Shown piece after piece: positions 55,323 to 63,987 of a stretch of 64,000 nt of DNA (its first letter is position 1; each line of letters starts with the position of its first letter). The notes under the pieces were generated by a model that saw only the letters and a list, made by a program, of their open reading frames with translations, searched no databases and was not told where the DNA came from. The DNA is taken from positions 9,586 to 73,585 of the forward strand of contig JAFTUD010000021.1 in NCBI GenBank assembly GCA_017466455.1. Reading direction: 5' to 3'. A program made the translations under genes and the position numbers. The DNA comes from Clostridia bacterium (lineage in GTDB: Bacteria; Bacillota_A; Clostridia; Oscillospirales; CAG-272).

Positions 55323-56384
55323 TTAGAGCTTATAAACCCAGTTATACTTATCCTCTACCTTACCCCACTGAATTCCTGTTAAAATGTCGTAGAGCCTTTG
55401 GGTAACCTCTCCGATTTGCTCGTTATTGATTACATATTCAACATCGTTATACATAAGTCTACCGATTGGGGAAACGACTGCGGCTGTGCCACAGCCCCAA
55501 GCCTCCTCAAGCTTGCCGTTTTTCATAGCGTCAACAAGCTCATTAACGCTAAGAAGTCGCTCGCTTACCTTATAGCCGAGGTCCTTAAGCACCTCAATGC
55601 AGGATTTTCTTGTAATTCCGGGAAGGATTGAGCCTGTGAGCTCAGGAGTTACGATTTCACCGTCGATTTTGAACATTACATTCATTGCACCGACCTCTTC
55701 AATATACTTTCTCTCAACTCCGTCAAGCCAAAGAACCTGTGAATAGCCCTTCTTGCTTGCCCTTTCGCCTGCCCTTGTAGATGCGGCATAGTTGCCTCCG
55801 CACTTTGCGTAGCCTGTACCGCCACGAACTGTACGGACATCCTCGTTTTCAATCATGATTTTAACGGGGTTGATGCCCTCCTTATAGTAGCTTCCGCTTG
55901 GAGATGCGATAATCATATATGTTGCTCTATGTACGGTATGAACTCCGAGGGTTTCGTCGTTTCCGAACATATAGGGGCGAAGGTAAAGCGATGTTCCAAA
56001 GGAGCTTGGAACCCATTTTTCCTCAAGCTTTACAAAGGTGGTAAGGATTTCAAGAGCGTCGTTTTCATCAATGGTTGGTAGGCACATACGCTCAGCCGAG
56101 TTATTAAGGCGCTTGATATTTTCCATTGGGCGGAAAAGCTGAACGCTTCCGTCCTCGGTACGGTATGCCTTGAGTCCCTCGAATATTTCAGCTCCATAGT
56201 GCAAAACGGTTGATGCAGGGTGAAGTGAGATATTGCCGAAGGGCACTATTCTTGCGTTATACCAGCCCTTGCCTGCCTCATAATCCATTACGAACATATG
56301 GTCGGTGAAATACTGACCGAAGCCAAGCTCGCTTTCCTTTACCATTTGCTTTGGTGCGGTTGTCCTTGTAATTTTGATATCCAT
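55323..56384 (-). CDS. ilvE: branched-chain amino-acid aminotransferase
   Basis: The protein has 353 residues, a fold-type IV PLP enzyme of the longer class. The Schiff-base lysine should be Lys194 in TGYAKCGGNYAAS. FEGLKAYR and YLRPYMFG form the substrate pocket. It carries out the last step for leucine, isoleucine and valine. The gene is separate from the T-box operon and has its own promoter with no T-box, so it is regulated independently. Confidence 0.96.
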   Translation of the reverse strand: MDIKITRTTAPKQMVKESELGFGQYFTDHMFVMDYEAGKGWYNARIVPFGNISLHPASTVLHYGAEIFEGLKAYRTEDGSVQLFRPMENIKRLNNSAERMCLPTIDENDALEILTTFVKLEEKWVPSSFGTSLYLRPYMFGNDETLGVHTVHRATYMIIASPSGSYYKEGINPVKIMIENEDVRTVRGGTGYAKCGGNYAASTRAGERASKKGYSQVLWLDGVERKYIEEVGAMNVMFKIDGEIVTPELTGSILPGITRKSCIEVLKDLGYKVSERLLSVNELVDAMKNGKLEEAWGCGTAAVVSPIGRLMYNDVEYVINNEQIGEVTQRLYDILTGIQWGKVEDKYNWVYKL

Positions 56385-56455
56385 AATTTTTTACCTCTGA
56401 GAAGTATAGATTTTCAATTTTTTAAGAAGTGTGAATTTTTTGAATTTATGTTTAA

Positions 56456-56484
56456 ATCATAGCACACACGCGCCATCAAGTCAA
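56456..56484 (-). promoter_or_regulatory. promoter of ilvE
   Basis: TTGACT (complement of 56479-56484) and TATGAT (complement of 56456-56461) have 17-bp spacing. Confidence 0.78.
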
Positions 56485-56552
56485 GAGCATTTGTGAGATT
56501 TTCTAATTTTTTTGATTTGTAGCGATTCTTATCTTTTTTTTGACAATTTTTA

Positions 56553-56582
56553 TTGACAATGCTTGGCAAAATGTGCTATTAT
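56553..56582 (+). promoter_or_regulatory. promoter of the ABC exporter gene
   Basis: TTGACA (56553-56558) and TATTAT (56577-56582) have 18-bp spacing. It is divergent from the ilvE promoter. Confidence 0.62.
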
Positions 56583-56604
56583 CTTTCTCGTAAGGGGGGA
56601 TTTT

Positions 56605-58440
56605 ATGGATAAAAAATCAGAGCTTTTGACCGATGATGAGGCTCTCGGGCTCGAAAATGAAATCATTGAGCGATATCTTAACAATCATTCTCGCCCAAGC
56701 AGACTGATTATTAAGCTATATTTAAAGTACAAATGGGATTTTTTGCTTTCTATGATTTTTTATCTTATAAAGCAACTGCCTGTTATTTTACTTCCGCTTA
56801 ATACTGCTACGATAATAAACGCGGTGCATGCTTATGTGCTTTTCGGCACGGACCCCTTTCCTGCTATTTTTACGAGTGTTGGGGTTATTCTTGCGTTGCT
56901 CCTCATAAATATTCCGACAAACGCGGTTTATGTAAGGCTTTACAGTGTTGCAACGAGAAAAATTGAAGCCGGGCTAAGAGGGGCGCTGATACGCAAGCTT
57001 CAGGTGCTTTCTATAAGCTTTCACAAGCAAATGCAAAGCGGGCGTATTCAGTCTAAGATTATGAGAGATGTTGAGAATGTTCACACCTTCTTTGTTCAGC
57101 TTATAACGACTATTCCGTCTATTGCGCTTAACATCACTGTGGCGCTTGTTGTAATTTTGCAAAAGAGCTATGTTGTTTTTCTTTTCTTCCTTCTCTGTAT
57201 TCCTGCGAACTTAGCCTTGAGGAGAGTCTTTAGACGGAAAATGGACAATTCAAACTCCGAATTCCGTCATGATGTTGAAAACGCCTCGGCTATGGTCAGC
57301 GACACAGAGGAAATGGTACAGATAACAAGGGCGCACGCGCTTGAGGATCAGCAAACGAGGAAAATGGCGGGTGTTTTAAGACGCATTGCGAGCTCGGGAC
57401 TCAGGCTTGATATGATTCAGGCGTATTTTGGGTCGTTTTTATGGGTTACTATTCAGTTCTTTCAAATTGGATGTCTTGTTTTTTCATCTTATTTGTATGT
57501 CAGAGGCACGCTTACCGAAATCGGCGACATTACGCTGTTTCAAACATATTTTAATACGCTGACATGGCAGGTATCGTCGCTTATCGGGCTTATGCCGATT
57601 TTGGCTAAGGGTAAGGAGTCGGTTTCTTCAATCGGCGAGATTTTATGCTCCGAGGATGTTGAGCATAATGAGGGCAAGGAGCCACTTGAGGCTGTGCGCG
57701 GTGACTTTAAATTTGAGAATGTATGCTTTTCGTACGATGACGGTCAGGAGCTTCTTGCGGGATTTTCTCTTGATGTAAGGGCGGGAGAAACGGTGGCTAT
57801 TGTAGGCGAAAGCGGTGCAGGAAAAACAACACTTCTTAGCCTTGCTATCGGATTTATGACTCCAAGTGGCGGTAGGATTACGGTTGACGGTCACGACCTT
57901 AGTGAAATTGATTTGCGCTCGTACAGGAAGCACATTGCCTATGTTCCGCAAACGAGTGTTATGTTCGTTGGAACTGTAAGGGAAAATCTTACCTACGGTG
58001 CGGAGTGGGCAACTGATGAGCAGATTGAGCAGGCGCTCCGTGCATCAAAGATGTATGATTTTGTAATGAGCCTTCCAAAGGGGCTTGACTCAAATCTTCA
58101 GGAGCATGCGTCAAATCTTTCGGGCGGACAAAGGCAAAGGCTTTCCATTGCCCGTGCGCTACTCAGAAATCCGCAGATTATTATTTTTGATGAAGCCACA
58201 AGTGCGCTTGACAATGTTTCAGAAAGAGAGATACAGGCATCAATCAATTCGCTTTGCAGTGGGCGTACAACCTTCGTTATCGCTCACCGTCTTTCAACGA
58301 TACGGGGTGCGGACAAGATTGCGGTGCTTAAGAACGGGCACTGTGTTGAGCTTGGCACCTACGATGAGCTTATCGCTCTTGGCGGAGAGTTTTACAAGAT
58401 GCAATCCGCTTCAGAAAAATCAGTTGGCAATACAGACTAA
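56605..58440 (+). CDS. ABC exporter, fused permease and ATPase
   Basis: The ATG at 56605 with AAGGGGGG upstream is chosen; an earlier in-frame ATG overlaps the promoter. The 611-residue half-transporter has six membrane helices (residues 45-335). A nucleotide-binding domain follows: Walker A GESGAGKTTL (401-410), signature LSGGQRQR, Walker B IIIFDEATSALD and the H-loop FVIAHRLS. It should act as a homodimer exporting lipids, peptides or drugs, because no partner half is adjacent. Confidence 0.93.
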   Translation: MDKKSELLTDDEALGLENEIIERYLNNHSRPSRLIIKLYLKYKWDFLLSMIFYLIKQLPVILLPLNTATIINAVHAYVLFGTDPFPAIFTSVGVILALLLINIPTNAVYVRLYSVATRKIEAGLRGALIRKLQVLSISFHKQMQSGRIQSKIMRDVENVHTFFVQLITTIPSIALNITVALVVILQKSYVVFLFFLLCIPANLALRRVFRRKMDNSNSEFRHDVENASAMVSDTEEMVQITRAHALEDQQTRKMAGVLRRIASSGLRLDMIQAYFGSFLWVTIQFFQIGCLVFSSYLYVRGTLTEIGDITLFQTYFNTLTWQVSSLIGLMPILAKGKESVSSIGEILCSEDVEHNEGKEPLEAVRGDFKFENVCFSYDDGQELLAGFSLDVRAGETVAIVGESGAGKTTLLSLAIGFMTPSGGRITVDGHDLSEIDLRSYRKHIAYVPQTSVMFVGTVRENLTYGAEWATDEQIEQALRASKMYDFVMSLPKGLDSNLQEHASNLSGGQRQRLSIARALLRNPQIIIFDEATSALDNVSEREIQASINSLCSGRTTFVIAHRLSTIRGADKIAVLKNGHCVELGTYDELIALGGEFYKMQSASEKSVGNTD

Positions 58441-58441
58441 T

Positions 58442-58472
58442 AAAAAATCCAAGCATGAGCTTGGATTTTTTT
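58442..58472. terminator. bidirectional intrinsic terminator
   Basis: AAAAATCCAAGC pairs with GCTTGGATTTTT. It separates the convergent ABC exporter and HAD genes. Confidence 0.9.
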
Positions 58473-58473
58473 G

Positions 58474-59142
58474 TTATTTTATCAGAATTTCAGACACATC
58501 AAGCGGTGTTTTGGCGATATAATCGGCATTATACATCTCAAACTCCTCACGGTTGCCATAGCCGTATTCAACTGCTATACAGTCAATACCGAAGTGATGT
58601 GCGCCCTCTATGTCGTAAAAGCGGTCGCCTACCATCACTACATCGCTTGGAGTGTCTATATTTGCGGTTTTGAGTGCATAGTCAATGACTTCGATTTTAG
58701 TGTTGCGAGTCCTTTCATCCATGCTTGCGCCTGCCATGTATTCAAAATACTTATCAAGCCCTGCCCTTTCCATTATCTGCCTTGCAAACTCCTCAGGCTT
58801 TGAGGTTGCGAGGATCAGGCGCATGCCTGCCTGCTTCAGATCCGAAAGGAGCTTTTCAACTCCGTCGTACACATACCCCTCAAAAATACCCTTGCTCGTA
58901 TAGTATTCACGGTAGTAATTTATTGCCTCAAGTGCTTGATTTTCATCAAAATTATAAAAGGCTTTAAAGGAATAGACGAGTGGGGGACCGATAAATTTGG
59001 TGAGCTGCTTTTTATCATCAACCGAAATTCCGAATTTGTCAAGGGCGTATGCTACGGAGCTTGTAACTCCCTCTCCGCTATCAACAACTGTTCCGTCAAG
59101 GTCAAAGAGGACTACGGAATATTTTTTTGATGATTTTTCCAT
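58474..59142 (-). CDS. HAD-family hydrolase, phosphoglycolate-phosphatase type
   Basis: The ATG at 59142 has AAAGGAG 6 nt upstream and gives 222 residues. The motifs are VVLFDLDGTVVDSGEG (I), LATSKPEE (II) and the C-terminal MVGDRFYDIEGA (IV). The helical cap between motifs I and II is of the phosphoglycolate-phosphatase/beta-phosphoglucomutase kind. It hydrolyses a small phosphate ester; the substrate is not determined. It follows the AGCS symporter gene on the same strand, with a weak hairpin at 59169-59187 between them. Confidence 0.88.
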   Translation of the reverse strand: MEKSSKKYSVVLFDLDGTVVDSGEGVTSSVAYALDKFGISVDDKKQLTKFIGPPLVYSFKAFYNFDENQALEAINYYREYYTSKGIFEGYVYDGVEKLLSDLKQAGMRLILATSKPEEFARQIMERAGLDKYFEYMAGASMDERTRNTKIEVIDYALKTANIDTPSDVVMVGDRFYDIEGAHHFGIDCIAVEYGYGNREEFEMYNADYIAKTPLDVSEILIK

Positions 59143-59210
59143 ATTTTTCTCCTTTTCGGTCATTTTTCGCACACAGGGTGCGGTTTTTTGGATTTTTGAT
59201 TACTTTGAAA

Positions 59211-60722
59211 TCAGTTTTTCTCGGTAGCGGTGAGGCTTCCCTCCACGCTTACCTCATTTTTCCATTTAAAGCGTTCAAACACCATACCGCCAAGGGCGAG
59301 CATTGCGATTACGTTGGGGATAACCATGAGGTTGTTGAACATATCCGAAAGACCCCATACGAGTCCGTTTGAGCCGATTGAGCCAAGGAATACGCACACT
59401 ATTGAGATGATGGAGTATGCGATTGTTGCCTTTTTACCAAAGAGGTAGTTAAAGTTGATTTTTGCGAAGAAGTTCCAGCTTATGATTGTTGAGAACGCGA
59501 AAAAGAACAGGCAAATTGCAACGAAGATGCTTCCAAGTGCGTTTCCTACGCTTGCGTTTCCGCCGAACAGTGTTGTAAAGGTTATTTGGAAGGATTTTTG
59601 CACCATATTACCGTCGGTAATACCGAGCGCGCTTGCTATATTGGAGAACGAGCCTGCGCCACTTGCTATTTCGCCTGTTATTCCTGCAAGAGGTCCGTTT
59701 CCCGAATAGAGTGTGCAAAGAACGATAATTGCGGTAAGGGTTAGGACAACGAATGTATCTATAAACACGCCTACCATTGCGACAACGCCTTGGTCGTGAG
59801 GGTCCTTTACATCAGCCTGTGCGTGAGCGTGTGGGGTTGAGCCCATTCCTGCCTCGTTTGAGAAAAGACCGCGCTGTGCGCCCTTTTGAATTGCCTTTAC
59901 GATTGCGCTACCGAAGCCACCGCCGATTATTGCTTGCGGAACGAAGGCGTATTTGAAGATTGAGCCTACTGCCTCGGGAAGGTTTTTAATATTTACTATG
60001 ACTACCAAAAGTCCGCCGATCATATAGAGGATTGCCATTATCGGTACGATTTTTTCAGTTACTGACGCTATTCTCTTTACTCCGCCGATTACGATAACTG
60101 CGACAAGAGCTGCAAGAACCACGCCTACAATCCACATAAGGCTATTCACCTTCTCGGGATTTGCGCCAAAGGATGTGAACACGCCCGAGATATTTGAGGT
60201 TATCGAATTTGATTGAACCATTGCGCCAACGAAGCCGAGAGCAATAGTGATTGCTACCGCGAAGAAGCCCGCAAGAGCCTTTCCGAGCTTGCCTGTAAAT
60301 GCCTTTTTGATGTAGTAAACGGGTCCGCCCTGCACTTCGCCGTTTTCAAGGACAATTTTCGTCTTTTGTGCCAAGACAGCCTCACCGTAGTTGGTTGCCA
60401 TGCCCAAAAATGCGATTATCCACATCCAAAAGATTGCGCCTGGTCCGCCGACCAAAATCGCGCCGCACGCGCCAACAATATTTCCCGTTCCTACCTGAGC
60501 GGCAACTGCGGTTGCAAGAGCTTGGAACGAGGAAAGTCCTGTTTTATTTCCCTTATCCTTATTCTTTCCAAAGACCCTTTTAAAGCCCTCGCCAAGGCAA
60601 CGAACCTGCACAAATCTTGTCTTTATTGAGTAGTAAAGTCCCACGCCAACAAGCAGGATAACAAGTATGTAGCCCGAGAGATAGTCGTTTATTAAGCCGA
60701 CTGCTTTTTCCAAAAATTCCAT
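59211..60722 (-). CDS. alanine/glycine:sodium symporter, AGCS family
   Basis: The ATG at 60722 has AAGGAG upstream and gives 503 residues. A longer frame would run back through the riboswitch terminator. The protein has about eleven membrane helices. GTGNIVGACGAILVGGPGAI, AQKTKIVLENGEVQGGPVYY and NEAGMGSTPHAHAQADVKDP are AGCS signatures that form the amino-acid and sodium sites. The glycine riboswitch upstream makes glycine the most likely substrate, with alanine possible. Confidence 0.93.
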   Translation of the reverse strand: MEFLEKAVGLINDYLSGYILVILLVGVGLYYSIKTRFVQVRCLGEGFKRVFGKNKDKGNKTGLSSFQALATAVAAQVGTGNIVGACGAILVGGPGAIFWMWIIAFLGMATNYGEAVLAQKTKIVLENGEVQGGPVYYIKKAFTGKLGKALAGFFAVAITIALGFVGAMVQSNSITSNISGVFTSFGANPEKVNSLMWIVGVVLAALVAVIVIGGVKRIASVTEKIVPIMAILYMIGGLLVVIVNIKNLPEAVGSIFKYAFVPQAIIGGGFGSAIVKAIQKGAQRGLFSNEAGMGSTPHAHAQADVKDPHDQGVVAMVGVFIDTFVVLTLTAIIVLCTLYSGNGPLAGITGEIASGAGSFSNIASALGITDGNMVQKSFQITFTTLFGGNASVGNALGSIFVAICLFFFAFSTIISWNFFAKINFNYLFGKKATIAYSIISIVCVFLGSIGSNGLVWGLSDMFNNLMVIPNVIAMLALGGMVFERFKWKNEVSVEGSLTATEKN

Positions 60723-60751
60723 TTTATTCTCCTTATGCAACAAAATATAAC

Positions 60752-60778
60752 AAAAAAGCGGAATGAAAATCACTCCGC
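60752..60778 (-). terminator. riboswitch-controlled terminator
   Basis: On the minus strand GCGGAGTG pairs with CATTCCGC and is followed by TTTTTT. It lies between the glycine aptamer and the symporter start. Confidence 0.82.
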
Positions 60779-60839
60779 AACAAAATATTTCCGCAATAAA
60801 TATTAACACGCCCATGGCGCGTCAGGATATTTAAAGAAA

Positions 60840-60962
60840 TGACTCTGTCCTTTTGCCTGAGAGATTAGCGCGTGCGCCTTGCCCCTTCGGCACTCTTACG
60901 AGATTCTCCGGAGTGCTATCAAGCCTCAGTCACGCTGTGCGCTTCTGATGCCATCATTTAGC
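60840..60962 (-). promoter_or_regulatory. glycine riboswitch
   Basis: On the minus strand the aptamer core has GGAGAATCTCGTAAGAG, then GTGCCGAAGGGGCAAG, and TAATCTCTCAGGCAAAAGGA with ACAGAG at the end. This is the conserved gcvT-type glycine-binding pattern. Only one complete aptamer is visible. The preceding 45 nt (complement of about 60916-60960) could form the accessory helix of a singlet riboswitch. A terminator follows 60 nt downstream, so control is probably at transcription. Confidence 0.92.
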
Positions 60963-60982
60963 CTTCTTTATTTTTCCAAATG

Positions 60983-61011
60983 AGTATAGCACAAAAGCGG
61001 GGCTTTGTCAA
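60983..61011 (-). promoter_or_regulatory. promoter of the glycine riboswitch/symporter transcript
   Basis: TTGACA (complement of 61006-61011) and TATACT (complement of 60983-60988) have 17-bp spacing. Confidence 0.9.
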
Positions 61012-61156
61012 GAATTATTTTCAAGGAAATAATTTTTTCTCGCTTTGGGTTGCTTTTTGATTGAAAAACGGTGGCTTTTGGCAAAATTTCTTGGCAAAAT
61101 GCGGTTTTCTTCATATTTATACTAATGAGAGCCTTGGCTCTCGGAAAGGATTTATT

Positions 61157-62017
61157 ATGGCTCAATTTACTAATCAAGCACAGCTTTCCTATGGAAATGT
61201 TGTTACAAATTCAAATATTGCAGTCGGTGAAATTTCTCAAGCGCTTTCTATAACCAAAACTGCTATTTTGCCCGATTATTCTACGGGAGATAGCGTGAGT
61301 TATGTTATAAGCATTATCAATTCATCGCCAAGCGCCATTAACGGGCTTACCCTTTTGGACAATCTTGGCGCTTATGAATTCGGGGGCACGAGCGTTGTTC
61401 CGTTGACTTATGTTGATGGCTCGGTTAAGCTCTTCCTTGACGGCGTTCTCGCTTCGCCACCTACTGTGAGTGTTGGAACCGGGGTAATTTTCTCGGGAAT
61501 CAACATTGGCGCAGGTCAAAATGCTATTCTCGCTTATGAAGCCGATGTGAACAGCTTTGCTCCTGCTGATGCAGGCGGAGAGGTTGTAAACACCGCAACG
61601 CTTTCCGGTGGGGGAATCACTCCGATAAGTGCAAGCGAAACAATTAGCGCACGCATTGCGCCTAATGTTTCTATTACGAAATCAATCAGCCCTGTCCCTG
61701 TTGCGCCAAACGGCGAGGTGACCTACACCTTTGTTATCAGCAACTCCGGAAACAGCGAGCTTGCCGAGATTGACGGTGCGGTTATACGGGATATTTTCAA
61801 TCCTATTCTTACTAATGTTTCGGTAAGCTTCAACGGCGTTTCGTGGCAAGAGGGCGTAAATTACACCTATAATGAGACAAGCGGCGAGTTTGAAACAGTT
61901 GCCGGTCAAGTCACTGTTGGGGCCGGTCAATATGTTCAAGATCCTACCACAGGAGAATGGGTTTTAACAGAGGCTACAAGCACACTTGTAATTACAGGCA
62001 ATATTGGCTCAATTTAA
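61157..62017 (+). CDS. DUF11-domain repeat protein of unknown function
   Basis: The ATG at 61157 with GGAAAGGA upstream gives 286 residues. The sequence is almost entirely beta-rich. Two DUF11-like (conserved repeat, TIGR01451) units can be seen, around SITKTAILPDYSTGDSVSYV and SITKSISPVPVAPNGEVTYT. Both are immunoglobulin-like folds usually found in large surface proteins. This protein has no signal peptide, no membrane helix and no sorting signal, which is unusual for the family. A tight inverted repeat, GAGAGCC-tt-GGCTCTC (61127-61142), lies just before the ribosome binding site. Confidence 0.82.
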   Translation: MAQFTNQAQLSYGNVVTNSNIAVGEISQALSITKTAILPDYSTGDSVSYVISIINSSPSAINGLTLLDNLGAYEFGGTSVVPLTYVDGSVKLFLDGVLASPPTVSVGTGVIFSGINIGAGQNAILAYEADVNSFAPADAGGEVVNTATLSGGGITPISASETISARIAPNVSITKSISPVPVAPNGEVTYTFVISNSGNSELAEIDGAVIRDIFNPILTNVSVSFNGVSWQEGVNYTYNETSGEFETVAGQVTVGAGQYVQDPTTGEWVLTEATSTLVITGNIGSI

Positions 62018-62028
62018 GCAATATCAAC

Positions 62029-62057
62029 CCAAAATAGCCCTTCCGGGGCTATTTTGG
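62029..62057 (+). terminator. hairpin terminator after the DUF11 gene
   Basis: CCAAAATAGCCC pairs with GGGCTATTTTGG; the following U-run is weak. The rest of 62058-62288 is AT-rich and holds nothing recognised. Confidence 0.6.
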
Positions 62058-62288
62058 CGTTATTATTTATTTTTGTTCATATGTTCATATGAGTATATGT
62101 TGTATGTTTGTGATTGACCTTGTCATATTTTAGTGTCAATTTCGGGGTGTTTTTGGAAATTCGGCTTATTTTTCGGCTATTTGTGTGACATTCGATGAAT
62201 TAAAATAATTTGCCTTTTGAATTCAGAATACTAAATAATACGAATTTTTAATTTTTCACAAAATTCTTGATAAAATTTCAATTTTGAC

Positions 62289-62317
62289 TTGACAAATACT
62301 GTTTCTTTTGCTATAAT
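62289..62317 (+). promoter_or_regulatory. promoter of tRNA-Pro
   Basis: Perfect TTGACA (62289-62294) and TATAAT (62312-62317) have 17-bp spacing. Confidence 0.92.
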
Positions 62318-62366
62318 ATATTAGCATTTTGGAAATGCGACTTATCCAAAATTTAATAAAGTCTAT

Positions 62367-62442
62367 CGAGATGTAGCGCAGTTGGTAGCGCGCATGGTTT
62401 GGGACCATGATGCCGCAGGTTCGAATCCTGTCATCTCGACCA
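62367..62442 (+). tRNA. tRNA-Pro (UGG)
   Basis: A cloverleaf starts at CGAGATGTAGCGCAGTTGG. The anticodon stem CATGG/CCATG surrounds loop TTTGGGA (anticodon TGG). The T loop is GGTTCGAATCC, the acceptor is CATCTCG plus A, and CCA is encoded. Confidence 0.97.
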
Positions 62443-62448
62443 CATGAA

Positions 62449-62492
62449 AATAATCCGAACATTCTCTTACTTGGAGAGTCGTTCGGATTATT
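62449..62492 (+). terminator. terminator of tRNA-Pro
   Basis: AATAATCCGAAC pairs with GTTCGGATTATT, followed by TGTTTTATTT. Confidence 0.85.
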
Positions 62493-62537
62493 TGTTTTAT
62501 TTAAGTATCCAAATTTCAATAGCAAAAAATGAAAATA

Positions 62538-62569
62538 GCCTCCGAAACAGCAATTACTATTTCGGAGGC
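62538..62569 (-). terminator. terminator of the Rieske oxidoreductase gene
   Basis: GCCTCCGAAA pairs with TTTCGGAGGC just past the stop of the minus-strand gene. U-rich sequence flanks both sides. Confidence 0.8.
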
Positions 62570-62574
62570 ATTTT

Positions 62575-63879
62575 TCATCGAATTGATCGATGATCATCCG
62601 TCGCGGGATTGTCGATCAGCTCACCGTGTTCGGTGAAGCGCGAGCCGTGGCAGGGACAATCCCAGGTGTGCTCGGCTTTGTTGTATTTGAGGGCGCAACC
62701 GAGGTGCGGACATCGTGGTGCGGTGGGTGTCAGAAGCCCGACGGTAGACTCAAAAGCGTTGAGGGCAAGTTGTGGGCGAAGAACCGTGCGCGAGGGATCG
62801 AAAACGGCGGCATAAGGATTGCTTTTTCCTCTGACAAGGTCGCAGAGAATGTCGGCGGCGACCATGGCGTTAGTCATGCCCCACTTGTTAAATCCCGTTG
62901 CCACAAGAACGTCAGGCGTGGATTTTGAATATTGACCGATATAAGGAATATCGTCCAAAGTCATGCAGTCCTGCGCCGCCCACTTGCCGACGATTTCAGC
63001 GTTTTTGTAGTGTTTCTTGGCGAAGTCCTCGAGCTCCTGCCAACAACCGCCTTGCTTGCCCGTGCGGTGTCCGCCACCGCCAAGAAGCAGAAGATCTCCG
63101 TAGCTTCGGAAGGAAAGTCCCGTGTCCGATTTGTCCACGTACATTCCATTCACGTTCTGTGCCCCTTTCAGCGCAATCACGTAAGAACGGTGCTGATAGA
63201 GCTTCAATGGGTAAAGTCCGTGCTTGTTGAGCATTGGAAAATGAGTTGCGATTATCAGCTTTTTGTAGGTAATCTCGCCGTAGTTGGTTTTCGCCTTGTG
63301 CGGCATCAGCTCCACAACCTTGGTATGCTCATATATCGGCAGATCTTTTACAATCGTATATAGGAATTTCAACGGGTGAAACTGCGCTTGATCCGTCACG
63401 CGAACAGCCCCCGACACCTTGAAAGGAAGTTCTTCGGCGTCCGAAAGCTCTGCTTTCACACCGATTCGGTTAAGGGCGTTGACTTCCTTTTCGATTTTCT
63501 TGCGGTCATTTAAGGAGTAGACGTAGGAATCCCTTGCTTCATAGTCGCAATCGACGTTCTCGCAAAGTCGGGCGTATTCCTTGCACGCTTTTTTCTGTGC
63601 CTCTGCGTAAAGCCGCGCCTTGTTCTCACCAAAGCGACGTATCATCTTGTCGTAGATCAAACCGTGTTGCAGGGTGATCTTTGCGGTGGTGTTCTTGGTG
63701 ATACCTCCGCAAAGCTCTGTCGCTTCCACCAACAGACAATCCACACCTGCGTTTTTCAGCTTGTAAGCGCACAAGATTCCCGCAATACCACCGCCAACGA
63801 TCAGAACATCGGCACTTTTGCTTTCCTTTAATGTATTAAATCGCACTTGTGGTGCGTCGTTTTCCCAAATTGATTCCAT
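62575..63879 (-). CDS. FAD-dependent oxidoreductase with C-terminal Rieske domain
   Basis: The ATG at 63879 has GGAGGA upstream and gives 434 residues. An FAD-binding Rossmann start, DVLIVGGGIAGILCAYKL, leads into a DAO-type (DadA-like) oxidoreductase domain with LLLGGGGHRTG and FNKWGMTNAM. Residues 385-430 are a small Rieske 2Fe-2S domain with CPHLGC and CPCHGSRF ligands. Related proteins occur widely in Bacteroidota and Bacillota with unproven substrates. The gene looks richer in GC and uses different codons from its neighbours, which suggests recent transfer. It lies next to a tRNA gene. Confidence 0.9.
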   Translation of the reverse strand: MESIWENDAPQVRFNTLKESKSADVLIVGGGIAGILCAYKLKNAGVDCLLVEATELCGGITKNTTAKITLQHGLIYDKMIRRFGENKARLYAEAQKKACKEYARLCENVDCDYEARDSYVYSLNDRKKIEKEVNALNRIGVKAELSDAEELPFKVSGAVRVTDQAQFHPLKFLYTIVKDLPIYEHTKVVELMPHKAKTNYGEITYKKLIIATHFPMLNKHGLYPLKLYQHRSYVIALKGAQNVNGMYVDKSDTGLSFRSYGDLLLLGGGGHRTGKQGGCWQELEDFAKKHYKNAEIVGKWAAQDCMTLDDIPYIGQYSKSTPDVLVATGFNKWGMTNAMVAADILCDLVRGKSNPYAAVFDPSRTVLRPQLALNAFESTVGLLTPTAPRCPHLGCALKYNKAEHTWDCPCHGSRFTEHGELIDNPATDDHRSIR

Positions 63880-63987
63880 ATTTATCCTCCACACTTTAAT
63901 ATCATTAGTTTTTGTCGCTTTCATAACAGCTATACGCATATTGGGGTTCATTTTATCGCACACTAAAAAGAAACGGTTGGAGTTAAA

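Noticed and set aside
59169..59187. Hairpin between the AGCS symporter and HAD genes as a terminator of the symporter
   Set aside because: On the transcribed strand the stem is short and is followed by A-rich rather than U-rich sequence, so read-through into the HAD gene is likely.
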